Assembly (NCBI GenBank): GCA_049977145.1 | Contig: JBMFGW010000080.1 | Location: 1-18,532, forward strand | Direction: 5' to 3' | Source: JAMDCX01 sp049977145 | GTDB taxonomy: Bacteria > Planctomycetota > Phycisphaerae > WQYP01 | DNA: 18,532 nucleotides | Shown: one piece after another, positions 1 to 6,179 of the stretch | How the letters are laid out: every line of letters begins with the position of its first letter | Position numbering within the stretch: position 1 is the first letter of the stretch | Position numbers and translations under genes: made by a program | Notes under the pieces: generated by a model | What the model was told of the DNA's origin: nothing | Database searches by the model: none | What the model saw: the letters and a program-made list of their open reading frames with translations, nothing else

Positions 1-172
1 AACTTTTCGCCCGCGCTAACCTCCTTTCTCAATATGACTCGGCCGTAGGCACGCCGAAAATTTCCATCGCTGGGCCAGCTGGCCACCGGCGATCCGACCC
101 AAGGTTATCAATCAAACCTGTATAAAGTATAGACTGACCCAATACCCGTTACAATCCCAAATTGCGGTTTTT

Positions 173-201
173 TTTCCGTAATTTGCGACACCCGGTATAA
201 T
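173..201 (+). promoter_or_regulatory. Candidate sigma-70 promoter of the XylR-like regulator
   Basis: A perfect TATAAT lies at 196-201. The -35 position 17 bases upstream (173-178, TTTCCG) is poor. Transcription would start near 208, which puts the GTG at 211 almost at the 5' end and favours the ATG at 244 as the start codon. Farther upstream, 73-84 is a perfect 12-base palindrome (GGCCAGCTGGCC), a possible operator. No gene is visible in 1-243. Confidence 0.4.
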
Positions 202-243
202 GGTCTGTAAGTGCATCGATTACCGCAACGGAGTATTAAGGTT

Positions 244-1431
244 ATGGATGAAAGCCCCGCCAAGCACGCTGAAAACCACCGGCGGAACGTCGTAGCCGTC
301 ATGGATCACCAGGATGAATTCAATCGGGGCGTGTTGCGGGGCATTATTGCCTACGCCCACAGTAAGCCGGATTGGTTGCTGCGGTGTGTACCTGTGAAAA
401 CATCGGCAATGGAGATTCTTCAATGGCGACCGGCTGGTGTGATCGGGCATTTCAACGTTTGGAATGGGGCCAATGCTGTAAACCGCAGCGGTGTTCCCAT
501 GGTCGGCGTGCTTTCTAACAAGTTGCTCCGCCACCCGGAGGTGGATGTGGATAATCATGAGGTGGGAATAGCCGCGGCCAGTGATTTTATCAAGCGGGCG
601 TTTCACCATTTTGCGATCCTTGGCATAAAGGGGCATTCTTGGAGCCAGGAGCGGCTGGAGAGCTTTCGCTCAACAGTCGCCGCCGCGGGGTACCGTGCGC
701 ATGTCTATTGTGTCAGCGCGATGATGGAGAGCCGACGGGTGGCTACCGGAGTTATCGGCCTTGATGAGAACCTCCGCGCCTGGTTGGAAAATTTGCCCAA
801 GCCCATAGCCCTCTTCGCGGTCAACGATGCGTGGGCGCGGGAAGCCGCAACCCTTTGCCAGGCATCCAATTTGCCGGTTCCGGAAGCGGTGGCGATTCTT
901 GGCGTGGACAACGACGAATTTATCTGCGCGGGAATGTCGCCGCTATTGGCCAGCATCGCTATTCCCTGGGAATCCATCGGCCGCCAGGCCGCCGCCATAC
1001 TGGATCGGATCATGCGGGGCGAGAATGTGCCGGCAACGCCCGTCCTGGTACCGTCAAGCATGGTTATTCCGCGGCAGTCGCTGGACGTGGTTGCGGTTGC
1101 CGATCACTATCTCAATCAGGCCCTGCGCTTCATCAATGAACACGCCTGTGATCCCATCAAGGTCGGCGATGTGCTGCGCGCGGTGCCGGTAGACCGCAGG
1201 TGGCTGGAACGGCAGTGTCAACGGGTATTACGCCGCAGCCCGCTGGAGGAAATTCACCGGGTACAAATAATTCGTGCGCAGCAGTTGCTGCTAACGACCA
1301 ATCTGCGGATGTGGAAAATAGCGGCGCAAGTTGGCATTATTGAAAAAAATTTCGCCGCACTGTTTAAGCAGATCACAGGCCTTACGCCAACGCAATGGCG
1401 GCGGCGGGTGCGCCCTGTGGAAAAGCGATAG
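244..1431 (+). CDS. XylR-type transcription regulator (LacI-like sensor plus AraC DNA-binding domain)
   Basis: The predicted protein has 395 residues, close to E. coli XylR. Residues about 14-280 resemble a periplasmic-binding-protein/LacI-type sugar sensor, with AILGVDNDEF as the typical late strand and loop. Residues about 288-386 form an AraC-type double helix-turn-helix ending in the characteristic GLTPTQWRRR. Family members bind a sugar in the sensor and switch on adjacent catabolic operons; the ligand cannot be read here. ATG 244 was chosen over an in-frame GTG at 211 because it has a GGAG at 230-233 and sits well behind the TATAAT at 196. No sugar-catabolism gene follows; the next 800 bases hold mobile-element debris, so any target operon lies left of the window or elsewhere. 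A minus-strand AGGAGG at 20-25 hints at a divergent gene beyond the left edge. Confidence 0.88.
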   Translation: MDESPAKHAENHRRNVVAVMDHQDEFNRGVLRGIIAYAHSKPDWLLRCVPVKTSAMEILQWRPAGVIGHFNVWNGANAVNRSGVPMVGVLSNKLLRHPEVDVDNHEVGIAAASDFIKRAFHHFAILGIKGHSWSQERLESFRSTVAAAGYRAHVYCVSAMMESRRVATGVIGLDENLRAWLENLPKPIALFAVNDAWAREAATLCQASNLPVPEAVAILGVDNDEFICAGMSPLLASIAIPWESIGRQAAAILDRIMRGENVPATPVLVPSSMVIPRQSLDVVAVADHYLNQALRFINEHACDPIKVGDVLRAVPVDRRWLERQCQRVLRRSPLEEIHRVQIIRAQQLLLTTNLRMWKIAAQVGIIEKNFAALFKQITGLTPTQWRRRVRPVEKR

Positions 1432-1488
1432 CGCGAACAGGTGACATCCGCTGTTGTCATATTTGTACCTGCTTTTTCGGGCGTCCCG

Positions 1489-1583
1489 AGTCCGGCGGGA
1501 TCCACGTTTCCTACCGGATTTCCCATCACAAACTGATAGGTATCCGCCCCGTTAATATAACCAGTAGGGTCCTGATTTATCCA
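1489..1583 (-). pseudogene. RHS-repeat core domain fragment
   Basis: Read on the minus strand, this stretch encodes the signature end of an RHS-repeat core: WINQDPTGYINGAD, then TYQFVMGNPVGNVDPAGL. Intact RHS/YD-repeat proteins are very large surface or polymorphic-toxin proteins, and this motif marks the junction just before the variable C-terminal toxin. The frame stays open upstream to about 1625, but the residues there no longer look like RHS repeats. Downstream it runs into the antisense of the XylR-like gene rather than a toxin domain. I see no start codon or upstream repeats, so this is a relic of about 32 residues. The motif match is strong; how it arrived is inference. Confidence 0.72.
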
Positions 1584-1622
1584 GTGGCGGAACGCAATGC
1601 AACCCTTTACCGTTTTATTTTC

Positions 1623-1889
1623 CGCGTCCCTTTTACTTGCTCGCCCTTGGACTCAATTAATGGATGTCACCCTTTCATGTCCCCACCGAACCGGATAGGC
1701 GGATTTACCGCATCCGGCTTTCGGAGAAGGTATTTCATGCTTTCGCCCACGGGTATCCTGGACGGCTATATCACCTCTTGGTGGGGCGGTCGGCCGCGCG
1801 ACAAGCCCTGCCGACGGTTCTTCATTATCGCGTCCCTTTTTTCCCGCTTGCCCATGGAATCGGTGGATGTCACACTTCCGTGTCCACCG
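1623..1889. repeat. Diverged direct repeat, two copies about 205 bases apart
   Basis: Copy 1 spans 1623-1688 and copy 2 spans 1829-1889. Both begin CGCGTCCCTTTT, share a GCTxGCCC-type middle, then GGATGTCAC, then a TGTCC, and end CCACCG. Copy 2 can fold into a hairpin: CGGTGGA pairs with TCCACCG, extended by CAC/GTG after a 3-base bulge. Copy 1 abuts the intron domain V at 1688, and copy 2 abuts the integrase fragment at about 1887. The two copies may be 3' ends of related inserted elements. No gene function is implied. Confidence 0.55.
1688..1720 (-). mobile_element. Group II intron domain V relic
   Basis: On the minus strand these 33 bases fold like group II intron domain V. A lower stem opens with the catalytic AGC triad pairing to GTT and continues CGGAT/ATCCG. 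A two-base bulge (CT) follows on the 3' side, then an upper stem GCGG/CCGC closed by a short TAAAT loop. Domain V is the catalytic heart of these self-splicing retroelements. I see no reverse transcriptase/maturase frame beside it, so the rest of the intron appears lost. The RHS relic lies downstream in the same orientation, which would fit an intron that had inserted in or near that gene. Confidence 0.62.
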
Positions 1890-1970
1890 TTCGAGGGAAT
1901 AACGTGCAACGTGCGGGCGGACAAGTCACGGCAAGCGTTCATAGATCGAGAAACGATTCAGAAGGTCCTG
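1884..1970 (+). pseudogene. Tyrosine recombinase (integrase) fragment
   Basis: In one frame this encodes PPFEGITCNVRADKSRQAF followed by IDRETIQKVL. This resembles the linker between the core-binding and catalytic domains of tyrosine integrases common in Planctomycetota, where a conserved DACPDAEWRL-type segment normally follows. Here that continuation and the catalytic Arg/His/Tyr residues are missing, and the frame drifts into unrelated sequence. The fragment sits about 290 bases from the 3' end of the tRNA-Arg gene, on the side where a tRNA-integrated element would lie. I infer the decayed trace of such an element. Recognition is from memory of the family, so moderate confidence. Confidence 0.5.
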
Positions 1971-2130
1971 GCGCCGCTCCGCCGCAACCAAAACGTCTTA
2001 TCCGTAGATTTCCCAGATTTTTACCGACTCACCACGATGGAATGTTTACCACAAGAAATAGCAACAAGTGAGAAAACCCTTAATTTGCAGGCCAATGCCG
2101 ATGTATGCAGTTGTGTGCATGAGAATGAAA

Positions 2131-2220
2131 GTAGAAAGTTGACAGTAGACCGCAGTTGGGGTTTTCTGCTTGCGCCAGCCGCGCTCTTTGGCCTCATCCG
2201 CACATGCTCTACTGTCAACT
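2131..2220. repeat. Inverted repeat built from degenerate heptamers
   Basis: AGTTGACAGTAGA at 2137-2149 is exactly reverse-complementary to 2208-2220, with 58 bases between. Each arm lies in sequence with a 7-base period: on the left, GTAGAAA, GTTGACA and GTAGACC follow one another from 2131. This resembles short tandemly repeated heptamers described in some bacterial genomes. The pair could extrude as a cruciform or fold in RNA. No coding function is apparent. Confidence 0.6.
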
Positions 2221-2240
2221 CTCTCAATTCCACTGCTCTA

Positions 2241-2259
2241 TTTTTGCTTGCAGCAAAAA
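2241..2259 (-). terminator. Weak hairpin directly behind the tRNA gene
   Basis: TTTTTGC and GCAAAAA form a 7-bp stem around a 5-base loop, starting one base after the tRNA discriminator. It lacks the GC-rich stem and trailing T-run of a classical terminator on the minus strand, so it may be a processing or weak termination signal. Confidence 0.3.
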
Positions 2260-2333
2260 TGCGCCCGGCAGGACTCGAACCTGCAACCTCGTGGTTCGAA
2301 GCCACGCGCTCTATCCAATTGCGCTACGGGCGC
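2260..2333 (-). tRNA. tRNA-Arg, anticodon UCG
   Basis: A complete cloverleaf reads on the minus strand. The acceptor GCGCCCG pairs with CGGGCGC. The D stem is GCGC/GAGC, and the anticodon stem CGTGG/CCACG encloses loop CTTCGAA, giving anticodon TCG (reads CGA). The T arm is GCAGG, TTCGAAT, CCTGC. The core is 73 bases plus an A discriminator at 2260. CCA is not encoded, so it would be added after transcription. tRNA genes are favoured integration sites, and an integrase fragment lies just beyond the 3' end. No second copy of the tRNA 3' half is visible to mark an attachment-site pair. Apparent open frames across this locus are artefacts. Confidence 0.97.
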
Positions 2334-2351
2334 TTACGCGAACCAGTGTAG

Positions 2352-2380
2352 AGTTTACCGGCAAACCGCATTCCCTGAAA
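2352..2380 (-). promoter_or_regulatory. Candidate promoter of the tRNA-Arg gene
   Basis: On the minus strand TTTCAG (2380-2375), a 17-base spacer and TAAACT (2357-2352) match the sigma-70 layout, about 19 bases upstream of the mature tRNA 5' end. The hexamers are only partly consensus. Between 2381 and 2510 I see no gene or clear signal. Confidence 0.35.
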
Positions 2381-2587
2381 CTCGCCGCCCGCAACCCAGG
2401 GTCTTTTAGTTTTCTCTTAAGCAGGCCTTATTCGTGTTTAGGTAATTCCGTGGTCCCATCCCGTTTCCTCGGCAAACTACGTGTCGCCGTGTGAGCTTTT
2501 GGTTGCGGCGCCGCCGCGCCGGGTCAGCACGTGAATTGTTGATTCATGTCTGACAAGCCGCTAAGATACCATACTTTGGTTCTTCCG

Positions 2588-2687
2588 NNNNNNNNNNNNN
2601 NNNNNNNNNNNNNNNNNNNNNNNNNNNNNNNNNNNNNNNNNNNNNNNNNNNNNNNNNNNNNNNNNNNNNNNNNNNNNNNNNNNNNNN
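2588..2687. other. Assembly gap (100 N)
   Basis: Exactly 100 undetermined bases, the usual placeholder for a gap of unknown size. Given the identical 77-base flanks, the true sequence may simply run through one copy of the flank, with no missing DNA. Confidence 0.97.
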
Positions 2688-2715
2688 CCGCCGCGCCGGG
2701 TCAGCACGTGAATTG

Positions 2716-2744
2716 TTGATTCATGTCTGACAAGCCGCTAAGAT
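2716..2744 (+). promoter_or_regulatory. Candidate promoter of the GAPDH gene
   Basis: TTGATT (2716-2721), a 17-base spacer and TAAGAT (2739-2744) form a reasonable sigma-70 promoter about 95 bases upstream of the start codon. It lies inside the 77-base sequence duplicated around the gap, so a second apparent copy before the gap is probably an artefact. Confidence 0.45.
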
Positions 2745-2837
2745 ACCATACTTTGGTTCTTCCGCACGGCTGGAGTGTTCCAAGCCGCGGTATGAATGGA
2801 ACCGTTGGAAATGTTGTGCCGTAAGGAGTAGTTTCGC

Positions 2838-3863
2838 ATGGCAAAAATCAGAGTTGGTATTAATGGGTTCGGACGTATTGGCCGCCTGGTGTTTCGGGCC
2901 GGGATCAATGATTCGCGGATTGAATTTGTCGCGATCAATGACTTGGTTCCGGCAGACAATCTGGCGTATCTGTTGAAGTTCGATTCGACCCACGGTCGCT
3001 TTGACGGGGAAGTAAAGCCGGAAGGTGAGACGGGTCTTATCGTCAACGGCCATCACGTTAAAACTTTCGCCGTGCGCGATCCGGCCCAGTTACCGTGGAA
3101 AAGCCTGCAGGTGGATTATGTAGTTGAATCGACCGGCCTCTTTACCGACAAGTTAGGTGCCAGCAAACATTTGGCGGCTGGAGCGAAACGTGTCATTATT
3201 TCCGCACCCGCCAAAGACAAGGATATTCCCACTTTTGTCATAGGCGCCAATGAGGAAAAATTCAATCCCGCAACCGACACCATTGTTTCCAATGCCAGTT
3301 GCACCACCAACTGCCTGGTTCCGTTGGTAAAAGTTATTTATGATCACTTCGGCGTTGAAGAGGCCCTGATGACCACCATCCATTCAGCCACCGCCACACA
3401 ACCGACGGTGGATGGTCCATCCAAAAAGGACTGGCGCGGCGGACGCGGCGCCGGCCAAAATCTGATTCCGGCCTCCACCGGCGCCGCCAAGGCCACCGCG
3501 CTGGTAATCCCGGAATTGAAAGGAAAAATTACCGGCATGTCTTTCCGCGTGCCCACGCCGGATGTTTCCGTGGTGGATTTAACCGTGCGCACCACGAAGG
3601 AAACGTCACTTGCTGAAATCAATGCCACCATAAAAAAGGAATCCGAAGGCAGACTCAAAGGCATTCTTGGTTACACGGATGAAGAGGTGGTTTCCACTGA
3701 TTTTACTACGGATCCGCGTTCCAGCATTTACGATGCGAAGGCCGGCATTGAGCTTAACAGCCGGTTCTTCAAACTGGTGAGCTGGTATGACAATGAATGG
3801 GGTTACAGCAACCGGGTAGTGGATCTGATCACCTACATCGGCAAAAAAGATGGCTTGATCTGA
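2838..3863 (+). CDS. gapA: Glyceraldehyde-3-phosphate dehydrogenase, type I
   Basis: This glycolytic enzyme oxidises glyceraldehyde-3-phosphate with NAD and phosphate to 1,3-bisphosphoglycerate in the cytoplasm. The 341-residue protein has the family's usual length. It opens with the Rossmann motif GINGFGRIGR (residues 7-16); Asp35 in AINDL fits NAD preference. The catalytic Cys155 lies in SNASCTTNCL, and His182 in TTIHSATATQ. The substrate-binding DWRGGRGAGQNLIP and the C-terminal WYDNEWGYSNRV are intact. The block VDGPSKKDWRGG resembles E. coli GapA more than the archaeal or GapB types. ATG 2838 follows AAGGAG (2823-2828) at 9 bases. A strong terminator starts 64 bases after the stop, so it is probably a single-gene transcript. 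The gene is full length and normal. Confidence 0.97.
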   Translation: MAKIRVGINGFGRIGRLVFRAGINDSRIEFVAINDLVPADNLAYLLKFDSTHGRFDGEVKPEGETGLIVNGHHVKTFAVRDPAQLPWKSLQVDYVVESTGLFTDKLGASKHLAAGAKRVIISAPAKDKDIPTFVIGANEEKFNPATDTIVSNASCTTNCLVPLVKVIYDHFGVEEALMTTIHSATATQPTVDGPSKKDWRGGRGAGQNLIPASTGAAKATALVIPELKGKITGMSFRVPTPDVSVVDLTVRTTKETSLAEINATIKKESEGRLKGILGYTDEEVVSTDFTTDPRSSIYDAKAGIELNSRFFKLVSWYDNEWGYSNRVVDLITYIGKKDGLI

Positions 3864-3927
3864 TTCGGGGTCCGTGCAAGATTAACTTCGGCGCCATGCA
3901 GTTGGGCCTGATGCAGGTATAGTAAAG

Positions 3928-3957
3928 GCCCCGGGCATTAAGCCCGGGGCTTTTTTT
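3928..3957 (+). terminator. Rho-independent terminator behind gapA
   Basis: GCCCCGGGC (3928-3936), loop ATTAA and GCCCGGGGC (3942-3950) make a perfect 9-bp stem, followed by seven T (3951-3957). It ends 27 bases before the next start codon. Confidence 0.95.
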
Positions 3958-3984
3958 GTGCGGCGGTTTTACGGATGGTTCGTC

Positions 3985-4494
3985 ATGCGCTGGATATGGA
4001 TTGATAAATTTGAACTCTTTGAACCCGGTAAACGCGCGGTCGCCATTAAAAATGTTTCCCTGGCGGAAGATCATCTCCATGACCATTTTCCCGGCTTTCC
4101 CATCATGCCGGCCAGTCTCATCATTGAAGGCATGGCGCAAACCAGCGGTATTTTGGTGGGCGCAGCACGGGACTTTAAGGAAAAAGTTGTCCTGGCGAAA
4201 ATTGGCCGCGCCACATTTAACCGCCTGGTTCGCCCCGGCGAACAAATCGTTTACGACGCGTCGATCAGCAACGTCTCGGAAATGGGCGCCTCCATTCATG
4301 GCTTGATCCGGTCCCGCACCGGTGTTGCACAGGGCAGGGTCCAGGAAATTTCCGTCGGCGAAATTGAACTGATGTTCTCCCATATTGATCAGAATATGGC
4401 CGGGATGAAGTTCCCGGATTTTAACTTTGTTTTCAACAGCGAGTTTATGGCCCTGTTCGAAACTTACCGGCGAAATGTGAACATCACACTATGA
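3985..4494 (+). CDS. FabZ/FabA-like 3-hydroxyacyl-ACP dehydratase, hotdog fold
   Basis: The 169-residue product matches the single-domain beta-hydroxyacyl-ACP dehydratases, which remove water from 3-hydroxyacyl-ACP during fatty acid elongation. The catalytic histidine is His34 in DHFPGFPIMP and the catalytic glutamate is Glu48 in LIIEGMAQ. Classical FabZ has MPGVLILEAMAQ here; MPASLIIEGMAQ differs at several positions, so substrate range may differ (FabZ-like or FabA-like). ATG 3985 was preferred over GTG 3958 because the GTG sits in the end of the gapA terminator; a weak GGATGG lies 6 bases before the ATG. The protein extends about 20 residues past the usual FabZ length. Transcription must come through the terminator or from a promoter hidden in it. 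A 17-base dispersed repeat follows 3 bases after the stop. Confidence 0.85.
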   Translation: MRWIWIDKFELFEPGKRAVAIKNVSLAEDHLHDHFPGFPIMPASLIIEGMAQTSGILVGAARDFKEKVVLAKIGRATFNRLVRPGEQIVYDASISNVSEMGASIHGLIRSRTGVAQGRVQEISVGEIELMFSHIDQNMAGMKFPDFNFVFNSEFMALFETYRRNVNITL

Positions 4495-4497
4495 CTT

Positions 4498-4514
4498 TTT
4501 GGTAACCGTTCACG
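4498..4514 (+). repeat. Dispersed 17-base repeat, copy 1
   Basis: TTTGGTAACCGTTCACG occurs here, just behind the fabZ-like stop, and again unchanged in the same orientation at 16240-16256 behind pdhB. Both copies are intergenic and are followed within about 50 bases by a GC-rich hairpin. Confidence 0.8.
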
Positions 4515-4564
4515 TCCTATACGCATTAGCGAATCCGTAGCGGCCCCAACCGTCCCGATGTACG

Positions 4565-4583
4565 CTGCGGGAGAGGCCCGCAG
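4565..4583. other. GC-rich hairpin between convergent genes
   Basis: CTGCGGG and CCCGCAG form a perfect 7-bp stem around AGAGG. No T-run follows on either strand, so it is not a standard terminator, although it lies between two convergent genes. It may belong to the element marked by the 17-base repeat. Confidence 0.5.
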
Positions 4584-4636
4584 GGTGGTACAGGCCAGTA
4601 GCAGCCAGCTCGACGGCCCGTGGACAATTATGGGAA

Positions 4637-5938
4637 TTATGGGGTGGCGGACGCGTTGGAAAAATAGCTCCTTACAACATCCCGGTAGCGCGTGGGAATT
4701 ACTGTGGCATGACCTCGATTACTTTCACCCCAGGACAGAACCGTCGGCTTCGCGTGGTTCTGCGCGGGCGGGATATTCAGTACAATAGCCCGCTGGGAAT
4801 TCCCGGCACGCAGTGGATAAGGAGCATGAACCAAAGTGTTTCCCCGCCCGCCACCGCCGTGCCCATATTGTGGCGGATGAGCCTGGGCTAAAGGGTGGTC
4901 TGCCAGCGCCGCCGAATGCGGTGACGCCGCTTTCAGATACGCTTTAAGCTGCTGATTCAGGGAACGCAACTGCGGGGGAAAATCGCCTTGCGATGAAGCG
5001 TGAATCGCATGGGCGGCGGCCATTAACACAGTGGATATTTTTACACCAATTCCAGGCAATCGGGCGGCCGCCAGTAATTGCGATTTTAATGCGGCCCGCC
5101 CGTGGTGTAGGGATGCACCGGAGCCATGGGTGTCCTGCGGATTGCTTCGCGCTGCGCCAGCGGACGGTGTGGTCGCTTTATGAAGTAACCGCGCCATAGC
5201 GTGTTGTATTATTTCCAGCGTCTCAAAGCGGGTCTGGTGCACGGGTAAGCGGACCGCAATCGGTGATTTTTTCACTGGCGATAAGGTGGCGCGAAACGAA
5301 TGTTTTACAATACCGGTCGGAGAAACCGGGCCGCGGTATCGCAATGCGATTTGCGACCGCTCCGTGCCGCCCATCGCGACCGGTTTCCGGCCCGTCGTGG
5401 ATGAAGATGCTGTCATAGCCCGCCCGAGTAATACCGCGATGAAGAGGCCCATTAAAAGAAGCCCGTTGCCAGCCCATATTTTTGTGCTAACCGGCGTCCA
5501 TGGCAGGGCATTTACCCGCTGTGCCCCCGCATGTTCGCAAACGCGGGCTGCCTGGCAGCATATCCGTAATGGCACCAATTGCGGACGCACCGCGCCAGCG
5601 TCGCTGGCCACATATTCCGCTGCTGTGATAAATAATCCCGGCTGCCGATATTTATGCTCAAGGTAGATCGCCGCATCAATCTCCCCGGCCCACGGTCCGC
5701 GCCACAACCGTATAACAATCGTGATAACATTTAACAGCGCCATGGCTTCGATTATTTCCACCACCGACGCCTGCGCTAATAGTAAAAGCACCAGCAACGG
5801 GAAGCATAATAGCAACCCCAGCGCCATTCCCGCACCAATACGCCGCACCGCAAGCCGCAAGTTTATCGTATGCCGCCCCGCTGCGAACGCACGACGTAGA
5901 ATTTCATTGGCGCGAGAATAAATAGCCGCCGTTTCCAT
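4637..5938 (-). CDS. Membrane protein of unknown function, possibly DUF4175-like
   Basis: The 433-residue product is not firmly recognised. It begins with a short cytoplasmic stretch and two close membrane segments (about 36-57 and 62-79). A conserved-looking block EIDAAIYLEHKYRQPGLF (86-103) follows, then a third segment (about 154-172) and a long low-complexity tail rich in Ala, His, Pro and Gly. The tail closes with PTRYRDVVRSYF. Two early helices, an IDAAIYLE-type block, a third helix and a final RYRxxVRxYF resemble the large membrane proteins found beside MoxR/Bat clusters in Planctomycetota; this is inference. It lies downstream of resB-ccsA in the same direction after a 212-base gap with its own TATAAT. 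The start at ATG 5938 lacks a clear ribosome binding site. Confidence 0.6.
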   Translation of the reverse strand: METAAIYSRANEILRRAFAAGRHTINLRLAVRRIGAGMALGLLLCFPLLVLLLLAQASVVEIIEAMALLNVITIVIRLWRGPWAGEIDAAIYLEHKYRQPGLFITAAEYVASDAGAVRPQLVPLRICCQAARVCEHAGAQRVNALPWTPVSTKIWAGNGLLLMGLFIAVLLGRAMTASSSTTGRKPVAMGGTERSQIALRYRGPVSPTGIVKHSFRATLSPVKKSPIAVRLPVHQTRFETLEIIQHAMARLLHKATTPSAGAARSNPQDTHGSGASLHHGRAALKSQLLAAARLPGIGVKISTVLMAAAHAIHASSQGDFPPQLRSLNQQLKAYLKAASPHSAALADHPLAQAHPPQYGHGGGGRGNTLVHAPYPLRAGNSQRAIVLNIPPAQNHAKPTVLSWGESNRGHATVIPTRYRDVVRSYFSNASATP

Positions 5939-6179
5939 CTATTTCATTATAGACCGGCACCAGCGACCTTGGGAGTTTATGCCGGCAAGAAACCAGACCT
6001 CTATGGGGGGGCGTGCTGATACACTGGTCCTTACCGCGCGGCACGGGCCAATGCAACTCGGCCACGGGCACGGCGTAGCGGCAATGAAACGTCACGCGGA
6101 GTTTGGCCGCCAGATAACGGGATAGGACCGCGGATAACCCAGTGGAGACGTTATGTCGCGTAACTGTGCAGGCCGACAT
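5904..6179 (-). CDS. Doubtful 91-residue ORF bridging ccsA and the membrane protein gene
   Basis: An open frame from ATG 6179 overlaps the last 29 bases of ccsA and the first 35 bases of the following gene. Codons in its middle part mostly end in G or C, as in a real gene. I recognise no family and see no clear ribosome binding site. It could be a small coupled gene or a chance frame in a 212-base spacer. Confidence 0.18.
   Translation of the reverse strand: MSACTVTRHNVSTGLSAVLSRYLAAKLRVTFHCRYAVPVAELHWPVPRGKDQCISTPPHRGLVSCRHKLPRSLVPVYNEIDGNGGYLFSRQ
5946..5951 (-). promoter_or_regulatory. TATAAT box just upstream of the membrane protein start
   Basis: A perfect TATAAT on the minus strand ends 7 bases before ATG 5938. 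That places the expected transcription start at or next to the start codon, so a leaderless mRNA is possible. No good -35 hexamer is visible. Confidence 0.3.

Larger units (their letters stand above)
2511..2764. repeat. 77-base sequence duplicated on both sides of the assembly gap
   Basis: Positions 2511-2587 and 2688-2764 are identical over 77 bases, ending and starting exactly at the N run. This is how two contigs of a de Bruijn graph assembly look when they share one k-mer of 77 and are joined without merging. It is most likely an artefact rather than a biological repeat. Confidence 0.9.

Noticed and set aside
211..243. Upstream GTG start for the XylR-like regulator
   Set aside because: It lies about 10 bases after the TATAAT box, leaving no leader; ATG 244 has a better ribosome binding site.
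1254..1488. Toxin domain following the RHS motif
   Set aside because: The minus-strand frame after the RHS tip is the antisense of the regulator's 3' end, so it is not an independent toxin.
1395..2351. 318-residue + strand frame and shorter ones at 2156-2494 and 2170-2409
   Set aside because: They run antisense through the tRNA-Arg gene and over mobile-element debris. The GLEPATSWFEA- and RQDSNLQP-like ends are well-known artefacts of translating tRNA genes.
4565..4583. Bidirectional terminator between fabZ-like and the membrane protein gene
   Set aside because: The stem is perfect but no T-run follows on either side.
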